A DNA stretch of 64,000 bases, taken from contig NZ_KB907307.1 of the NCBI RefSeq assembly GCF_000381925.1, forward strand, positions 4,836,001 through 4,900,000, written 5' to 3'. The notes below the pieces were generated by a model. The model saw only the letters and a list, made by a program, of their open reading frames with translations. It searched no databases and was not told the origin of the DNA. This document shows, in pieces, positions 46,754 through 57,559 of this stretch (positions are counted from its first letter, which is position 1; each line of letters opens with the position of its first letter). The position numbers and the translations under genes are program-made. This DNA is from Nocardia sp. BMG111209 (lineage in GTDB: Bacteria > Actinomycetota > Actinomycetes > Mycobacteriales > Mycobacteriaceae).

Positions 46754-48130
46754 TCAGGCGGCGGCCGGCCGGGCCCGGCGGCGTTCGACCAGCACGATGA
46801 TCGCGGTGACCAGCGCCGCGGTCAGGAACGACAGCAGCGAGGCCGAGGACCACCAGCCGGGATGCATGCCGAGCGCGTCCTGCGCGTGCCCCCACCAGCG
46901 GGCCCAGCCGTCCACCGAACCGGGATTGCAGAGTTGGTAGACCACGAATCCCAGCACCCACGGCACCAGCATCATCGGCCGCGCCGGAGCGCGTTCGGAC
47001 AGATCCCAGCCGTGCCCGCCGCCCGCGGCCCGTCCCCGGCCCAGGAAGAAGTCGACCACCAGCACGGCGGCCAGCGGCACGAACACCGAGCCGATCAGCA
47101 GCAGGAAGTTGGCGAAGCCGGTGAAATCGTGCACTCCCAGCGCGAGCACCGTGGCCAGCACGCCGACCGCGGCGGCGAGGATGCGGCGATCCACCCGCGG
47201 CAACAGGTTCTGGATCGACATCGCCGTGGAGTACACGTTCGCGAACGACTGATCGGATTCGCGCAGCACCAGCACCGCGAAGAACAACCAGCCCGCGCTC
47301 ACCCCGAGGAAGGTGTCGAAGATGCGGTCCCCGTCGCCACCGACCTGGATCAGCGCGATGATGCCCAGCAGATAACACCAGGTCTGTGCGACCGAGAAGC
47401 CGAGCAGCGTGGCCCCCGAGGCGGCGCCCACGGACCGCGCGTGCCGGGTGTAGTCGGCCGCCAGCGGGACGAACGACACCGCCACCGCCAGCGCGGTGTC
47501 CACCGCGGGGAAGAATCCGCTCCACGAGGTGTCCGGCACCACGGGCAACGGCCGGTGCAGCAACTGCACGGTGAAATACAGCATCGCCACGGCCACCGCG
47601 ACCGTCACGTACTTGCGCAGCAGGCGCAGCACCCGCAGCGGCCAGATCGCCATCACCGTGCACAATCCGCCGGCGGCGATGATCACGGGCACGTGCGGCA
47701 GCCGGTGATGGGTCAGCGCCTGCACGCCACCGGCGATCACCGTCAGTTCGTACACACCCCAGCCGACGCACTGCACGATGTTGGCGATCGTCGGCAGATA
47801 GGACAGCCGGGTACCGAACAGGCCACGGAAGTTCGCCATCGCGGGCGCTCCGGTGCGCTCGCCCACCGCGCCGGCCGCGGCCACCATCGCGGCACCGATC
47901 ACGGTGCCGACCGCGGTGGCCAGCAGCGCGCCGGCCAGCGGCAACTGCGGATGCCCGGTGGGGTGCAGGACATAGAGCGCCGCGGTGAAACCGATCAGGG
48001 TCACCCCGAGGTTGGCCCAGAACGCGGTCTGGTCGCCGAACGTCAGGCTGCGGGGCGGTTCGGTGGTCAAGGTGAGCGGCGCTTCGGCGGCCGAGCGCTC
48101 GCCGCTGGTCATCGTCATAGCGGGTGTCAT
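46754..48130 (-). CDS. NCS1-type permease (cytosine/HMP transporter-like)
   Basis: 458 aa, 12 predicted helices. SLTFGDQTAFWANLGVTLIG at the start, RLSYLPTIANIVQCVGWGVYEL in TM3, and FVPLAADYTRHARSV are typical of the CodB/CytX branch of NCS1 transporters for cytosine or hydroxymethylpyrimidine. No thiamine riboswitch precedes it (only about 50 bp to the divergent gene). ATG 48130. Confidence 0.82.
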   Translation of the reverse strand: MTPAMTMTSGERSAAEAPLTLTTEPPRSLTFGDQTAFWANLGVTLIGFTAALYVLHPTGHPQLPLAGALLATAVGTVIGAAMVAAAGAVGERTGAPAMANFRGLFGTRLSYLPTIANIVQCVGWGVYELTVIAGGVQALTHHRLPHVPVIIAAGGLCTVMAIWPLRVLRLLRKYVTVAVAVAMLYFTVQLLHRPLPVVPDTSWSGFFPAVDTALAVAVSFVPLAADYTRHARSVGAASGATLLGFSVAQTWCYLLGIIALIQVGGDGDRIFDTFLGVSAGWLFFAVLVLRESDQSFANVYSTAMSIQNLLPRVDRRILAAAVGVLATVLALGVHDFTGFANFLLLIGSVFVPLAAVLVVDFFLGRGRAAGGGHGWDLSERAPARPMMLVPWVLGFVVYQLCNPGSVDGWARWWGHAQDALGMHPGWWSSASLLSFLTAALVTAIIVLVERRRARPAAA

Positions 48131-48183
48131 GGTGTCACACCCGTCCGGTTGTCCGAATGTCGCTGCCGGTAACCTCGTCCTGG

Positions 48184-49452
48184 ATGGTTAGCGTCACTAC
48201 CTCCAGTCGACCGACGGCCGCGACCCGCCGCTTCCCGCGGATTGTGTGGGCGCTACCGGCGTTGCTGGTCGCGTTCTGCGTCTGGTGGCTGCTGCACCCC
48301 AGCGGGCCGTTGACGCCGATCAAGCGCGAATACATCGACCTTCAGGTCTATCGCCTCGGTGTTCAGGCCATGTGGCACGGCGCCGACATGTACGGCAGCC
48401 TGCCGAAGACGACGATGGGCATCAGCCTGCCGTTCATCTACCCGCCGTTCGCCGCGCTGGCGCTGAGTCCGTTCGCGATGCTGCCCTGGCATGCCGCGGC
48501 GACCGCGTTCTTCGTGGTGACCGTGCTGGCGCTGGCCGTGACCCTCTACCTGTGCGCCCGCCGGATCTGGTCCGGCGGAGTCGAACTCGCCCTCCTGGTC
48601 ACCGCGTGCGCGCTGCCCCTGGGCCTGCTGCTCGAGCCGATTCATTCGACGCTGGACTTCGGTCAGGTGAATCTGCTGCTCATGGTGCTGGTCGCGATCG
48701 ACTGCCTGGCCGGGCGGACCACCGGCGAGGATCCGGCCGCGCGCTCGAAGTGGCCGCGCGGCGTACTGGTCGGACTGGCCGCCGCGATCAAGCTGACCCC
48801 GGCCGCGTTCGTGCTGTATTTCCTGGTGCGCCGCGACTATCGGGCCGCGGCCACGGCCGCGATCACCGGCGCGGTCGCCACCGCACTGGCCTACGCCGTG
48901 CTGCCACGCGAATCCACCCGATACTGGTTCGGCGGCATGGGCAACGTGTCCGGCCTGAGCGGGTCCGCCTTCCGCACCAATCAATCCATCCAGGGCGTGC
49001 TGTCGCGGCTGCAGGTGCCGCGCCCGGAATTCACCGCACTCTGGCTGCTGCTCAGCGTGGTCCTGCTGGCGCTGGTGGTGCCGGCGATGCGGCGGGCCGC
49101 GGACAATCCGCCGCTGGCGCTGGCCTTCAACGCGGTGTTCACCCTGCTGGCCTCCCCGATCTCGTGGTCGCACCACTGGGTGTGGGTCGCGCCCGCGCTG
49201 CTGGCCGGGGTGGGCGCCGCGAGCCGGGTGCCACTGCGGCAGGCCCTGGCCTGGTACGCGATCCTGCTGGCCACCGCCGTGGTGTTCGTGATCGGCCCGC
49301 AGAACTGGGAGCCCGGCGAGGAGAACCGCGAGTTGTCCTGGACGCCGTGGCAACACGTCGTCGGCGACACCTACGTCTGGCTGAGCGTGGTGCTGGTGGT
49401 GCTGTATCTGGTCACCACCGGCACCCGCAAGCCGGCCGCGGTTCCCGCCTGA
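48184..49452 (+). CDS. GT87-family polyprenyl-phosphomannose-dependent mannosyltransferase
   Basis: 422 aa, about ten membrane helices. GT-C fold glycosyltransferase with the acidic loop IDLQVYRLGVQAMWHGADMYG (catalytic Asp after TM1), LPFIYPPFAALAL, STLDFGQVNLLLM, AAIKLTPAAFVLYFLV, and SPISWSHHWVW. This is the PimE/Rv2181 group that adds alpha-1,2-mannose to PIMs or lipomannan outside the membrane. ATG 48184. Confidence 0.85.
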   Translation: MVSVTTSSRPTAATRRFPRIVWALPALLVAFCVWWLLHPSGPLTPIKREYIDLQVYRLGVQAMWHGADMYGSLPKTTMGISLPFIYPPFAALALSPFAMLPWHAAATAFFVVTVLALAVTLYLCARRIWSGGVELALLVTACALPLGLLLEPIHSTLDFGQVNLLLMVLVAIDCLAGRTTGEDPAARSKWPRGVLVGLAAAIKLTPAAFVLYFLVRRDYRAAATAAITGAVATALAYAVLPRESTRYWFGGMGNVSGLSGSAFRTNQSIQGVLSRLQVPRPEFTALWLLLSVVLLALVVPAMRRAADNPPLALAFNAVFTLLASPISWSHHWVWVAPALLAGVGAASRVPLRQALAWYAILLATAVVFVIGPQNWEPGEENRELSWTPWQHVVGDTYVWLSVVLVVLYLVTTGTRKPAAVPA

Positions 49453-49459
49453 TTCTCGG

Positions 49460-50176
49460 TCAGGTCCGCACGGTGATGGTGCCGTGCTGGAAGTTCTGCG
49501 CCTTCCCGCCCGGCACGTCGTACTCGTCACTGGTCGGGAATCCGTAACGGCCGGAATCGCCACCGGCCACGGTCCACTGATCCAGGATCGGGCCGTTGCC
49601 GAGAATGTGCGCGGTGGTCGCCTTGGTCCAGTAGATCGCGCCACCGGAGAACAGATTGGCCCGTCCGCCACCCTTGGTCGCGAATTCGTCACTGGTCGGG
49701 AAGCCCAGCGGCCCACGCTCGTAATCGTGCGCCGCCCACTTCACGTAGATGGCCCCGCCGATCTGATGCGCACCCGTGTCCTGCGACCAGTAGATCGACC
49801 CGTTCTGGAAGTTGTTGTACTTCCCGTCGGTGGCATCGGACTCCCGCGTGGTCGGATACCCGAGCACGCCCTTCTCCCAGCCCAGCGCACCCCACCGATC
49901 CCGGATCAGCCCGCCGATCTCGTGCGCGCCCGTATCCTGCGACCAGTAGATCGACCCGTGCTCGAACACCTGGAAGTGACCGCCGTTGGCCCCCAGGCTG
50001 TCCGCCCCGGTCGGATTCCCCAATAGATCGAATCCGCCGGACTGGTCGTATTCGGTCTCGATCGCGCCACCGACGTCGAATCCGCCGATCTGCCGAGCCG
50101 AGGCGGTGGCGGCGGTGCCGGCAATCAGGACGGTGCTGACGAGGCCTGCGACGACGGCCAGACGGTGACGATGCAT
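49460..50176 (-). CDS. Secreted LGFP-repeat protein
   Basis: 238 aa. Signal peptide 1-28 (VVAGLVSTVLIAGTAATASA). The rest is four to five LGFP-type repeats: FDLLGNPTGADS, GVLGYPTTRESD, GPLGFPTSDEFA and RYGFPTSDEYD, each followed by a Gly/Asn-rich FQ.GSIYWS segment. LGFP repeats bind the mycolyl-arabinogalactan cell wall in Corynebacteriales. No catalytic domain attached. Confidence 0.9.
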   Translation of the reverse strand: MHRHRLAVVAGLVSTVLIAGTAATASARQIGGFDVGGAIETEYDQSGGFDLLGNPTGADSLGANGGHFQVFEHGSIYWSQDTGAHEIGGLIRDRWGALGWEKGVLGYPTTRESDATDGKYNNFQNGSIYWSQDTGAHQIGGAIYVKWAAHDYERGPLGFPTSDEFATKGGGRANLFSGGAIYWTKATTAHILGNGPILDQWTVAGGDSGRYGFPTSDEYDVPGGKAQNFQHGTITVRT

Positions 50177-50410
50177 AGGGCACTTCCTATCGACTACTGC
50201 AATATGAGGTCTACTGAACTGCGGTGCGACAAGGCGAACCTGCGCGCCAGACTACCCATCTGGTCAACCGCCCGGAATTGTCCGTAAGTTTGCTCACAGT
50301 CCGCAACCACCGCCCCACCCCGATCACCGGCGACTCCGGTCCCCTGACCCACCGCGCCACACCCTATCCGGTGCCGCCGCGGGACCGGAACCCGATCGCC
50401 CTGCCCGCTC

Positions 50411-51088
50411 TCAGAAGACGAACTGGTCCCCATAGGCCGTGGTCTGCACGGTCCCCTGGGCATTACCCACCGTGGTGGTGACGAACGGCACGGCCGAAAC
50501 CGGCGAAAGACACTGGGAGACGTTCACCGCGGCGTTGTTGAACGTGATGTGGTACGGAAACCTGGTCTGGTCGTCCAGATTCGCCGTCGCCGTCGTCGCC
50601 ACGGTGACCTGGCCCGGAGCCAGGGTCGCGGCGAGGATCTCCGTCACGCCCAGCAACCCGGCGACAGCGGGCCCGAGGCTGGCACTCGGCGGGTTCGTCC
50701 CGCTCGGCGGGGTGAACGACGGCGCGATACCGACGCTCAAACCCTCGTTGGGCTGGATGCCGACGGGAAAGCCGTTGACCAGATTGATCCCGCACCCGAG
50801 GATGTACCCCGCAACGGCCTGCCCCGACGTGATCGGCTCGCCCTCCACGTTGACCGAGTAATCCCCGGACATCTGCACGGCATGCGAGAACGCCATCATG
50901 TTCGGAGTCCGGTCACCGGGCGGATTCACTCCGATGTTGCCGATCGACGCCGTCAGATGAATCCCCCATGCGGAGATATCCGCACTGAGCGGCTGGGCAC
51001 GACCGGTTTCGGTACCGGCCCACAACCCCAGGACAACCGAACACACCGCGGCCATACCCGCCGCGACGGACACGAGTGGACGTCGCAT
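50411..51088 (-). CDS. MspA-family outer membrane porin
   Basis: 225 aa. Signal peptide to about residue 31 (GRAQPLSADISAWGIHLTASI). Mature features match MspA: GNIGVNPPGDRTPNMMAFSHAVQMSGDYSV, VAGYILGCGINL, AGLLGVTEILAATLAPGQ, and the C-terminal QGTVQTTAYGDQFVF. MspA proteins form octameric channels in the mycolate outer membrane. The two Cys (GCGI and SQCLS) may be disulfide-linked. Confidence 0.88.
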   Translation of the reverse strand: MRRPLVSVAAGMAAVCSVVLGLWAGTETGRAQPLSADISAWGIHLTASIGNIGVNPPGDRTPNMMAFSHAVQMSGDYSVNVEGEPITSGQAVAGYILGCGINLVNGFPVGIQPNEGLSVGIAPSFTPPSGTNPPSASLGPAVAGLLGVTEILAATLAPGQVTVATTATANLDDQTRFPYHITFNNAAVNVSQCLSPVSAVPFVTTTVGNAQGTVQTTAYGDQFVF

Positions 51089-51229
51089 ACTGAATCCCGT
51101 TCACGAAGCAGAGGTTCATCACTCGACCCGGCACGCACAGACCCATACAACTGTCGACTGGCAACGATAGCCGGGGACCCACCCGGCCGGTGCCACGCCG
51201 ACAAGGCGTGTCGACCGATCACCATTTCG

Positions 51230-51306
51230 TGGTGCCCCCGCTGGGACTCGAACCCAGACTTGACGGATTTTAAGTCCGCTGCCTCTGCCAATTGGGCTAC
51301 GGGGGC
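51230..51306 (-). tRNA. tRNA-Leu (anticodon TAA), short variable loop, CCA encoded
   Basis: 77 nt including CCA. Acceptor GCCCCCG/CGGGGGC (perfect 7 bp), D arm GCC..GGC, anticodon stem GCGGA/TCCGT with loop CTTAAAA (anticodon TAA), variable loop CAAGT, T arm CTGGG-TTCGAGT-CCCAG, discriminator A. The anticodon reads UUA (Leu), yet the variable loop is only 5 nt, whereas tRNA-Leu normally is class II. Confidence 0.93.
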
Positions 51307-51362
51307 GTGCCGGTCAGCCTACCTAAGTCGTACGTCCGTCTCGGAATTGTCCGATTGTTTGC

Positions 51363-52826
51363 TCAATGAACCCCCTTCATCAGGCTGGTCACTCGCGGGG
51401 CGAGGAAGTAGACGACGATACCTACTGCGATCGTGAGCGTTCCGGTCAGGCCGAAGTAGGCGATCTCGTGCTCGCGGGAGTAGTAGTTTGCCAGGACCCC
51501 TGACATCGAGGTGCCGATGCCCACCGAGAAGAAGTAGAGGGCCATCATCTGGGCGCGGAAGGCTTCGGGGGCGAGGTGGGTGGTCACCGCCAGGCCGATC
51601 GGGGACAGCAGGAGTTCCGAGATCGCGAAGCCGCCGAGGATCGGGAAGACCAGCCAGGCCGGGACGGTCCTGCCCGTGAAGGCGGCGAGCGGGACGAAAA
51701 GCAGGAAGGCCGTGCCCATACCGATGACGCCGTAGGCGAATTTGCGGGGAGTGCTCGGGGCTCGGTCGGCCAGCCTGGTCCACAGGACGGCGAACAGTGG
51801 GGACAGGGCGATGACCCAGATCGGCTCGGCGGAGCCGATCCAGTTCGCGGGGGCGGTCCAGCCGAACAGATTCCAGTTCATCCGCTGATCGGAGTACACG
51901 GTCAGGACGGTGAAGATCTGCTGGAACAACGACCAGAACAGAGCGTTGGCGACGAACAGCGGGATGAAGGCGCGGACCCGGGTGCGTTCGATCGGGGTCA
52001 CCCGGGGGCTGGTCAGCAGGATCGTGAAATAGGCGATCGAGACGACGGTGATGACGGCGGTGGTGACCGGGGAGAGGTTCTCCAGGCGTACCGCGCCCGC
52101 CTTCGCGGCGAGGGCGACCAGGAGGATCGCGGCGACGGTGACGGCCAGTACCCGGCCGATCGCGCGGTGTGGCAGTGGGTTCGGTATCTCGCGACCGTGC
52201 CCGGCGAGATTCGAGCGCAGCAGCGCGTATTGCACCAGGCCGCAGGCCATGCCGACTGCCGCCGCGCCGAAACCGTAGTGGAAGCCGGCCTTCGATTGCA
52301 GCAGGCCGGTGACCAGCGGGCCCACGAAGGCGCCCAGGTTGATACCGAGGTAGAAGAGTGTGAAACCGCCGTCGGCACGGGTGTCGCCCGGCGGGTAGAG
52401 CGTGCCCAGCAGGGTGGAGGCGTTGGCCTTCACGCCGCCGCTACCGAGTGCGATCAAGGTCAGGCCGATGCCGACGCCGGTCAGGCCGGCGATCAGGGCC
52501 AGTGCGAGGTGGCCGAGCATCACGACGACGCCACCGTAGAACAGCGTCTGTTCGGTGCCGAGCAGCCGGTCGGAGACCCAGCCGCCCAGCACGGTCGACA
52601 GGTACACCAGGCCGCCGTAGGCCCCGACCACACCGGTCGCGGTCGACCGGGACAGGCCCAGGCCGCCGTCGGCGACCGAGTAGTACAGGTAGTAGCCCAG
52701 AATCGTGAGCATGCCGTAGAACGAGAACCGTTCCCACAGCTCCACACCGAACAGGTTCACCAGCCCGATCGGATGCCCGAAGAACGTCCGAGCGGGCCGG
52801 AAGCCCTGTGTCACTGCTCCTGTCAT
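51363..52826 (-). CDS. POT/PTR2-family proton-dependent oligopeptide transporter
   Basis: 487 aa, 14 predicted helices. FFGHPIGLVNLFGVELWERFSFYGM has the POT ExxERFxYY-type motif in TM1, followed by GGWVSDRLLGTEQTLFYGG and FTLFYLGINLGAFVGPLV (PTR2 signature near residue 155). It imports di- and tripeptides with protons. ATG 52826. Monocistronic next to the tRNA. Confidence 0.9.
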   Translation of the reverse strand: MTGAVTQGFRPARTFFGHPIGLVNLFGVELWERFSFYGMLTILGYYLYYSVADGGLGLSRSTATGVVGAYGGLVYLSTVLGGWVSDRLLGTEQTLFYGGVVVMLGHLALALIAGLTGVGIGLTLIALGSGGVKANASTLLGTLYPPGDTRADGGFTLFYLGINLGAFVGPLVTGLLQSKAGFHYGFGAAAVGMACGLVQYALLRSNLAGHGREIPNPLPHRAIGRVLAVTVAAILLVALAAKAGAVRLENLSPVTTAVITVVSIAYFTILLTSPRVTPIERTRVRAFIPLFVANALFWSLFQQIFTVLTVYSDQRMNWNLFGWTAPANWIGSAEPIWVIALSPLFAVLWTRLADRAPSTPRKFAYGVIGMGTAFLLFVPLAAFTGRTVPAWLVFPILGGFAISELLLSPIGLAVTTHLAPEAFRAQMMALYFFSVGIGTSMSGVLANYYSREHEIAYFGLTGTLTIAVGIVVYFLAPRVTSLMKGVH

Positions 52827-52907
52827 GACCGAGACCCCTCCCGTCAGGCATTTCAGGCAATTCGGCAGTTACCCCTAGTAGATGCCGATATCGCAGACTA
52901 TCCGGGA

Positions 52908-53858
52908 TCAGGCAATGGACAGCGCAATTCCGTCGAGGATGTCGTGCTCGCTGACGATCAACTCGGAAACCCCTGCGCGGCGGGCCAATTCGTCGGCGAG
53001 GACCTGCGTGATCACCGCGCCACCGCCGATCACGTCGACCCGGCCGGGATGCATCGGGCCCAGCGCCGCGCGCTCGTCGTGGGTCATGCCGACCAATCGC
53101 CGGCAGACATCGCGCACCTGGTCCAGGCCCAGCCTGGTGAGATGGACGCGCTCCGAATCGTATTCGGGCAAATCGAGAGCGACCGCCGCCAGGGTGGTCA
53201 TCGTGCCGGCCACCCCGACCCAGGTGTGCGCGCGTTCGACCGGCACCACGCCGAAGGCCTGCGCCAGGCGCTCGGCCGCGAAGAACCGCGCCGAGGCCAC
53301 CTCCTCACCGGTGGGCGGATCCGCGTGCAGATACCGCTCGGTGATGCGTACGCAGCCGATGTCGGCGGAATACGCGGCCTGTACGCCGCCGCTCTCGTCG
53401 CCGAGGACCACCTCGGTGGAACCGCCGCCGAGGTCGACCACCACGAACGGGCCCTCGTCGGGATTCAGCTCGCCGACCGCGCCGGCGAAGGACAGCCGCG
53501 CCTCTTCGTCGCCGGTGATCACCTCCGCCTGCGCACCCGGTACCACCCGGCCCAATTCGGCCGCGGCCATGGTGAAGAAGTCCTCGCGGTTGCGCGCGTC
53601 GCGGGTGGCCGAGGTGGCGGCCATGCGGACCCGGGCGACGCCGGCGTCGCGCATCAACTCGACGTAGTCGTGCAGGGCGACCCGGGTGCGTTCGATCGCC
53701 TCCGGATTCAGTTCGCCGGTGGCGTCGACCCCCTTGCCGAGCCGGACGATACGCATCTCGCGATGCAGATCGGTGAGCCGTCCGTCGCGGCCGATATCCG
53801 CGACGAGCAGCCTGATCGAATTCGTGCCGCAGTCGACCGCGGCCACCCGGTCACTCAT
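52908..53858 (-). CDS. ppx: Exopolyphosphatase / GppA-type phosphatase
   Basis: 316 aa, ASKHA fold: VAAVDCGTNSIRLLVAD (phosphate 1), VVVDLGGGSTEVVLG (phosphate 2, near residue 140), GEELxxE-like TGDEEARLSFAGA, and GVAGTMTTLAAV. The short form without HD domain, like mycobacterial Rv1026, which degrades polyphosphate (possibly pppGpp). Its start overlaps the end of the DUF501 gene by 8 nt. Confidence 0.9.
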   Translation of the reverse strand: MSDRVAAVDCGTNSIRLLVADIGRDGRLTDLHREMRIVRLGKGVDATGELNPEAIERTRVALHDYVELMRDAGVARVRMAATSATRDARNREDFFTMAAAELGRVVPGAQAEVITGDEEARLSFAGAVGELNPDEGPFVVVDLGGGSTEVVLGDESGGVQAAYSADIGCVRITERYLHADPPTGEEVASARFFAAERLAQAFGVVPVERAHTWVGVAGTMTTLAAVALDLPEYDSERVHLTRLGLDQVRDVCRRLVGMTHDERAALGPMHPGRVDVIGGGAVITQVLADELARRAGVSELIVSEHDILDGIALSIA

Positions 53859-54414
53859 CAGTGGAACCTCTCTCCCCCGAATCCGGGTGGTACTGCGCGT
53901 AGGACGGCCAGTCGGCGGGCACCGCGGTGCCGCGCAGGCCGCTGTCGGCGGCCAGGGCGACCGCCTCGTCGCCGAGCGGATTGACCCCCGGCCCCTTGGC
54001 CAGTGCGTGCGCGATGAGCACGTGCAGGCATTTCACCCGCTCGGGCATACCGCCGCCGCTGAAGTCGGTGCCCAGCACCTCGACCGCATCGCGCTCGGCC
54101 AGATAACTCTCGTGCGCCGCACGATACGCGGCGGCCAGCGCCGGATCGCGCTGTAGTCGTTCGGTCATACCGCGCATCAGGCCGGCGGCCTCCTGCCGGC
54201 TCGCCTCGGCGGTCAGCCGTGGGTCGGTCAGGTAGTAGAGGGTGGGGAAGGGAGTGCCGTCGGGCAACCGCGGCGCGGTCTTCACCACGGCGGGGTTGCC
54301 GTCCGGTGTGCGGTAGGCGATGGCGAGCACTCCCCGCGGCGGGCGGCCCAGTTGCCGCGCGACGACCTCCAGATCGGCTTCGCTGGGCTGAACCGCGCTC
54401 GTACCGCCGGTCAC
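53851..54414 (-). CDS. DUF501 protein (Rv1025-like)
   Basis: 187 aa. Typical DUF501 start DLEVVARQLGRPPRGVLAIAYR, then PAVVKTAPRLPDGTPFPTLYYLTDPRL and the Cys-containing MPERVKCLHVLIAHALAKGPGVNPLGDEAV. Unknown biochemistry; conserved next to eno, the FtsB-like gene and ppx. GTG 54414 overlaps the FtsB-like stop (GTGA), so the genes are coupled. Confidence 0.88.
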   Translation of the reverse strand: MTGGTSAVQPSEADLEVVARQLGRPPRGVLAIAYRTPDGNPAVVKTAPRLPDGTPFPTLYYLTDPRLTAEASRQEAAGLMRGMTERLQRDPALAAAYRAAHESYLAERDAVEVLGTDFSGGGMPERVKCLHVLIAHALAKGPGVNPLGDEAVALAADSGLRGTAVPADWPSYAQYHPDSGERGSTDE

Positions 54415-55049
54415 CGGGGCGCTCCTTCGGGGGTCGGGGCAGGCGCGGGCGCCGCCGAAACGGGTTGTGGCGTGGACATACTGCGCCACAGCTGGGTGTA
54501 CCAGGGGTCGGGTGGGCGGGGCGGGGCCGTCGGGGTGGGCACGGCCGGCTGCTCGATACCGGGTACCTGCACCACATAGGCGGTATCGCCCGGCAGGACC
54601 AGCCGCAGCCGATCGCGCGCCTCGGAGCGGATGTAGGCCGGATCCTGTTGCTGCGCACGGCGATCCCGCAAGCGGGCGACATCCTGCTCGAGGTCGACGC
54701 GCTGCTGTTTCAGCTGGGTGGCCTCGGCGCGCTGGCTGAAATAGGTGCGCATCGGCACCGCCAGCGTGAGCGCCAGCGCGCAGAACACCGCGGCCAGGAT
54801 CACCGCGCGGCCCGTGGACAGGCCGAGAATGGTTCGGTCGCCGCGTTGTCTCGCCGTTCTGCCGCGGCCGCCCGCCCGGGCCGCGCCGGCGGCCTTACCC
54901 GCGGCCGTGCGGCGCTGTGCCGCACGATTACCCGCCGCGGTCCGCGCCGCCGCCGCACCCGTGCGCTCCTGCCGTGGCCGGGCCGACCGCGACGAGCCGC
55001 GGTCACCGCGTCCGGCCGGACTGGTACCGCGTGCCCGTCGCTCTGTCAT
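54411..55049 (-). CDS. FtsB/DivIC-family septum protein (Rv1024-like)
   Basis: 212 aa. Long Arg/Ala-rich cytoplasmic N-terminus, one transmembrane helix (about 80-97, AVILAAVFCALALTLAVP), then a coiled coil (EATQLKQQRVDLEQDVARLRDRRAQQQDPAYIRSEARDRL, FtsB/DivIC heptads with the conserved R..L) and a Pro-rich tail. Part of the FtsQLB divisome complex. ATG 55049 (GTG 55058 possible). Confidence 0.85.
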   Translation of the reverse strand: MTERRARGTSPAGRGDRGSSRSARPRQERTGAAAARTAAGNRAAQRRTAAGKAAGAARAGGRGRTARQRGDRTILGLSTGRAVILAAVFCALALTLAVPMRTYFSQRAEATQLKQQRVDLEQDVARLRDRRAQQQDPAYIRSEARDRLRLVLPGDTAYVVQVPGIEQPAVPTPTAPPRPPDPWYTQLWRSMSTPQPVSAAPAPAPTPEGAPR

Positions 55050-55114
55050 CTCACCCACCGCTCCATCGTTCGTGACACGCCGAAGTCAGCCCGACACAAC
55101 AGGTTCCGACGGTA

Positions 55115-56560
<1,446 letters not shown>

Positions 56561-56598
56561 TCACCACCCGAACGGGGTGCGAACGGGTCCGCTCGCCG

Positions 56599-57441
56599 TC
56601 ATGCCCGGCGGCCGACGCTGTAAGCGGCCGCGCGAGTACGGACCTTGGCCATGTAGGCGCCGGACTGGTTGTAGGTGAGCAGCGCCCGCTGCCAGCCGTC
56701 GGCGGTGGTGAGATCGCCACCGCTGGCGCACAGATAGCGCGCGGCGGTCAGCGCGGCGTCGTCGATGTTGTCCGGGTCGGCGATGCCGTCGCCGTTGGCG
56801 TCCACACCCCAGTGCTGCCACGTCTCCGGGAGGAACTGGAACGGGCCCATCGCCCGTACGTACACCGGACTGCCCGCCCGGGCCGTGGCGTCCTCGTCCA
56901 CGATCCGCGCCACGCCGGGTGAACCGTCCAGTGGCACACCACGAATCGGCGGCCGCACGGTGCCGTCGGCATCCAGGTGCGAACCGCCGTGGCTGCCGTG
57001 TTTGCTCTCCACCGCGGCGATACCGGCGAGGGTGGTCCAGCCGATCCCGCACTCCGGCCGGGAGCGGGCCAGCACCGCGGCCGCGTAGCCGTAGGACTCC
57101 ATCGCCACCACCGGGATTCCCAGTGGGCCGGACTGCGTTTCGGCCCAGTGGACCAACTGCACAGCGCTGCGGCCCGGCGCGTCGAGATCGATCGAGGGGA
57201 CGGCGACGCCGGGCCCGGGTGGGATGCCGTCCGGGATCGGTGGCAGATTCGAAGTGCCGCAACCGAACACCGCAAGACTCAGCGCCACGAGCACGGCGGC
57301 GCACCCGGCACTGCGCGGGAAGGACAGCGGAGCCCGGCGCCGGGCCAGGACGGAACGCACCCCTTCATCTTGCGTGGTCGGCGCGTCGGCGGCACGCACG
57401 GGTGGCGAGCCACGCGACGCACCGTCCGTCGTCGATACCAT
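56599..57441 (-). CDS. lpqU: LpqU-like lipoprotein lytic transglycosylase
   Basis: 280 aa. N-terminal basic region, hydrophobic segment and lipobox AVFGC (Cys near 62), then a membrane-bound lytic transglycosylase domain (SLT_2 type): the catalytic Glu in LAGIAAVESKHGSHGGS, RAMGPFQFLPETWQHWGVDANGDG, PDNIDDAALTAARYLCASGGDL and LLTYNQSGAYMAKV. Cleaves peptidoglycan. ATG 57441; the open frame continues to 58032 but overlaps the divergent hydroxylase. The iron box lies 24 bp upstream and could touch this promoter. Confidence 0.88.
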   Translation of the reverse strand: MVSTTDGASRGSPPVRAADAPTTQDEGVRSVLARRRAPLSFPRSAGCAAVLVALSLAVFGCGTSNLPPIPDGIPPGPGVAVPSIDLDAPGRSAVQLVHWAETQSGPLGIPVVAMESYGYAAAVLARSRPECGIGWTTLAGIAAVESKHGSHGGSHLDADGTVRPPIRGVPLDGSPGVARIVDEDATARAGSPVYVRAMGPFQFLPETWQHWGVDANGDGIADPDNIDDAALTAARYLCASGGDLTTADGWQRALLTYNQSGAYMAKVRTRAAAYSVGRRA

Positions 57442-57464
57442 GTGGCTATTTGCCGGCCCATGTA

Positions 57465-57483
57465 TTAGGTTAGGCTTGCTTAA
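57465..57483. promoter_or_regulatory. IdeR/DmdR iron box
   Basis: TTAGGTTAGGCTTGCTTAA matches the 19-bp IdeR consensus TTAGGTTAGGCTAACCTAA at 16 of 19 positions, including the first 12 in a row. It lies between lpqU and the hydroxylase operon, 77 nt upstream of the hydroxylase start. Fe2+-loaded IdeR/DmdR represses siderophore genes through such boxes. Confidence 0.8.
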
Positions 57484-57559
57484 GCTATCCGGAGGGGATC
57501 TCCTCCCCCACCGAGCTCCACCGCCTGCTTCACCACTCTCGCGAAGAAGGGATCGATGG

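Noticed and set aside
48131..48183. Thiamine (TPP) riboswitch in front of the NCS1/CytX-like permease
   Set aside because: Only about 50 bp separate the divergent starts and no CUGAGA-type core is present.
51230..51306. tRNA as an integration (att) site with a prophage or ICE nearby
   Set aside because: No integrase, no duplicated tRNA 3' end and no mobile genes in the flanking core genes.
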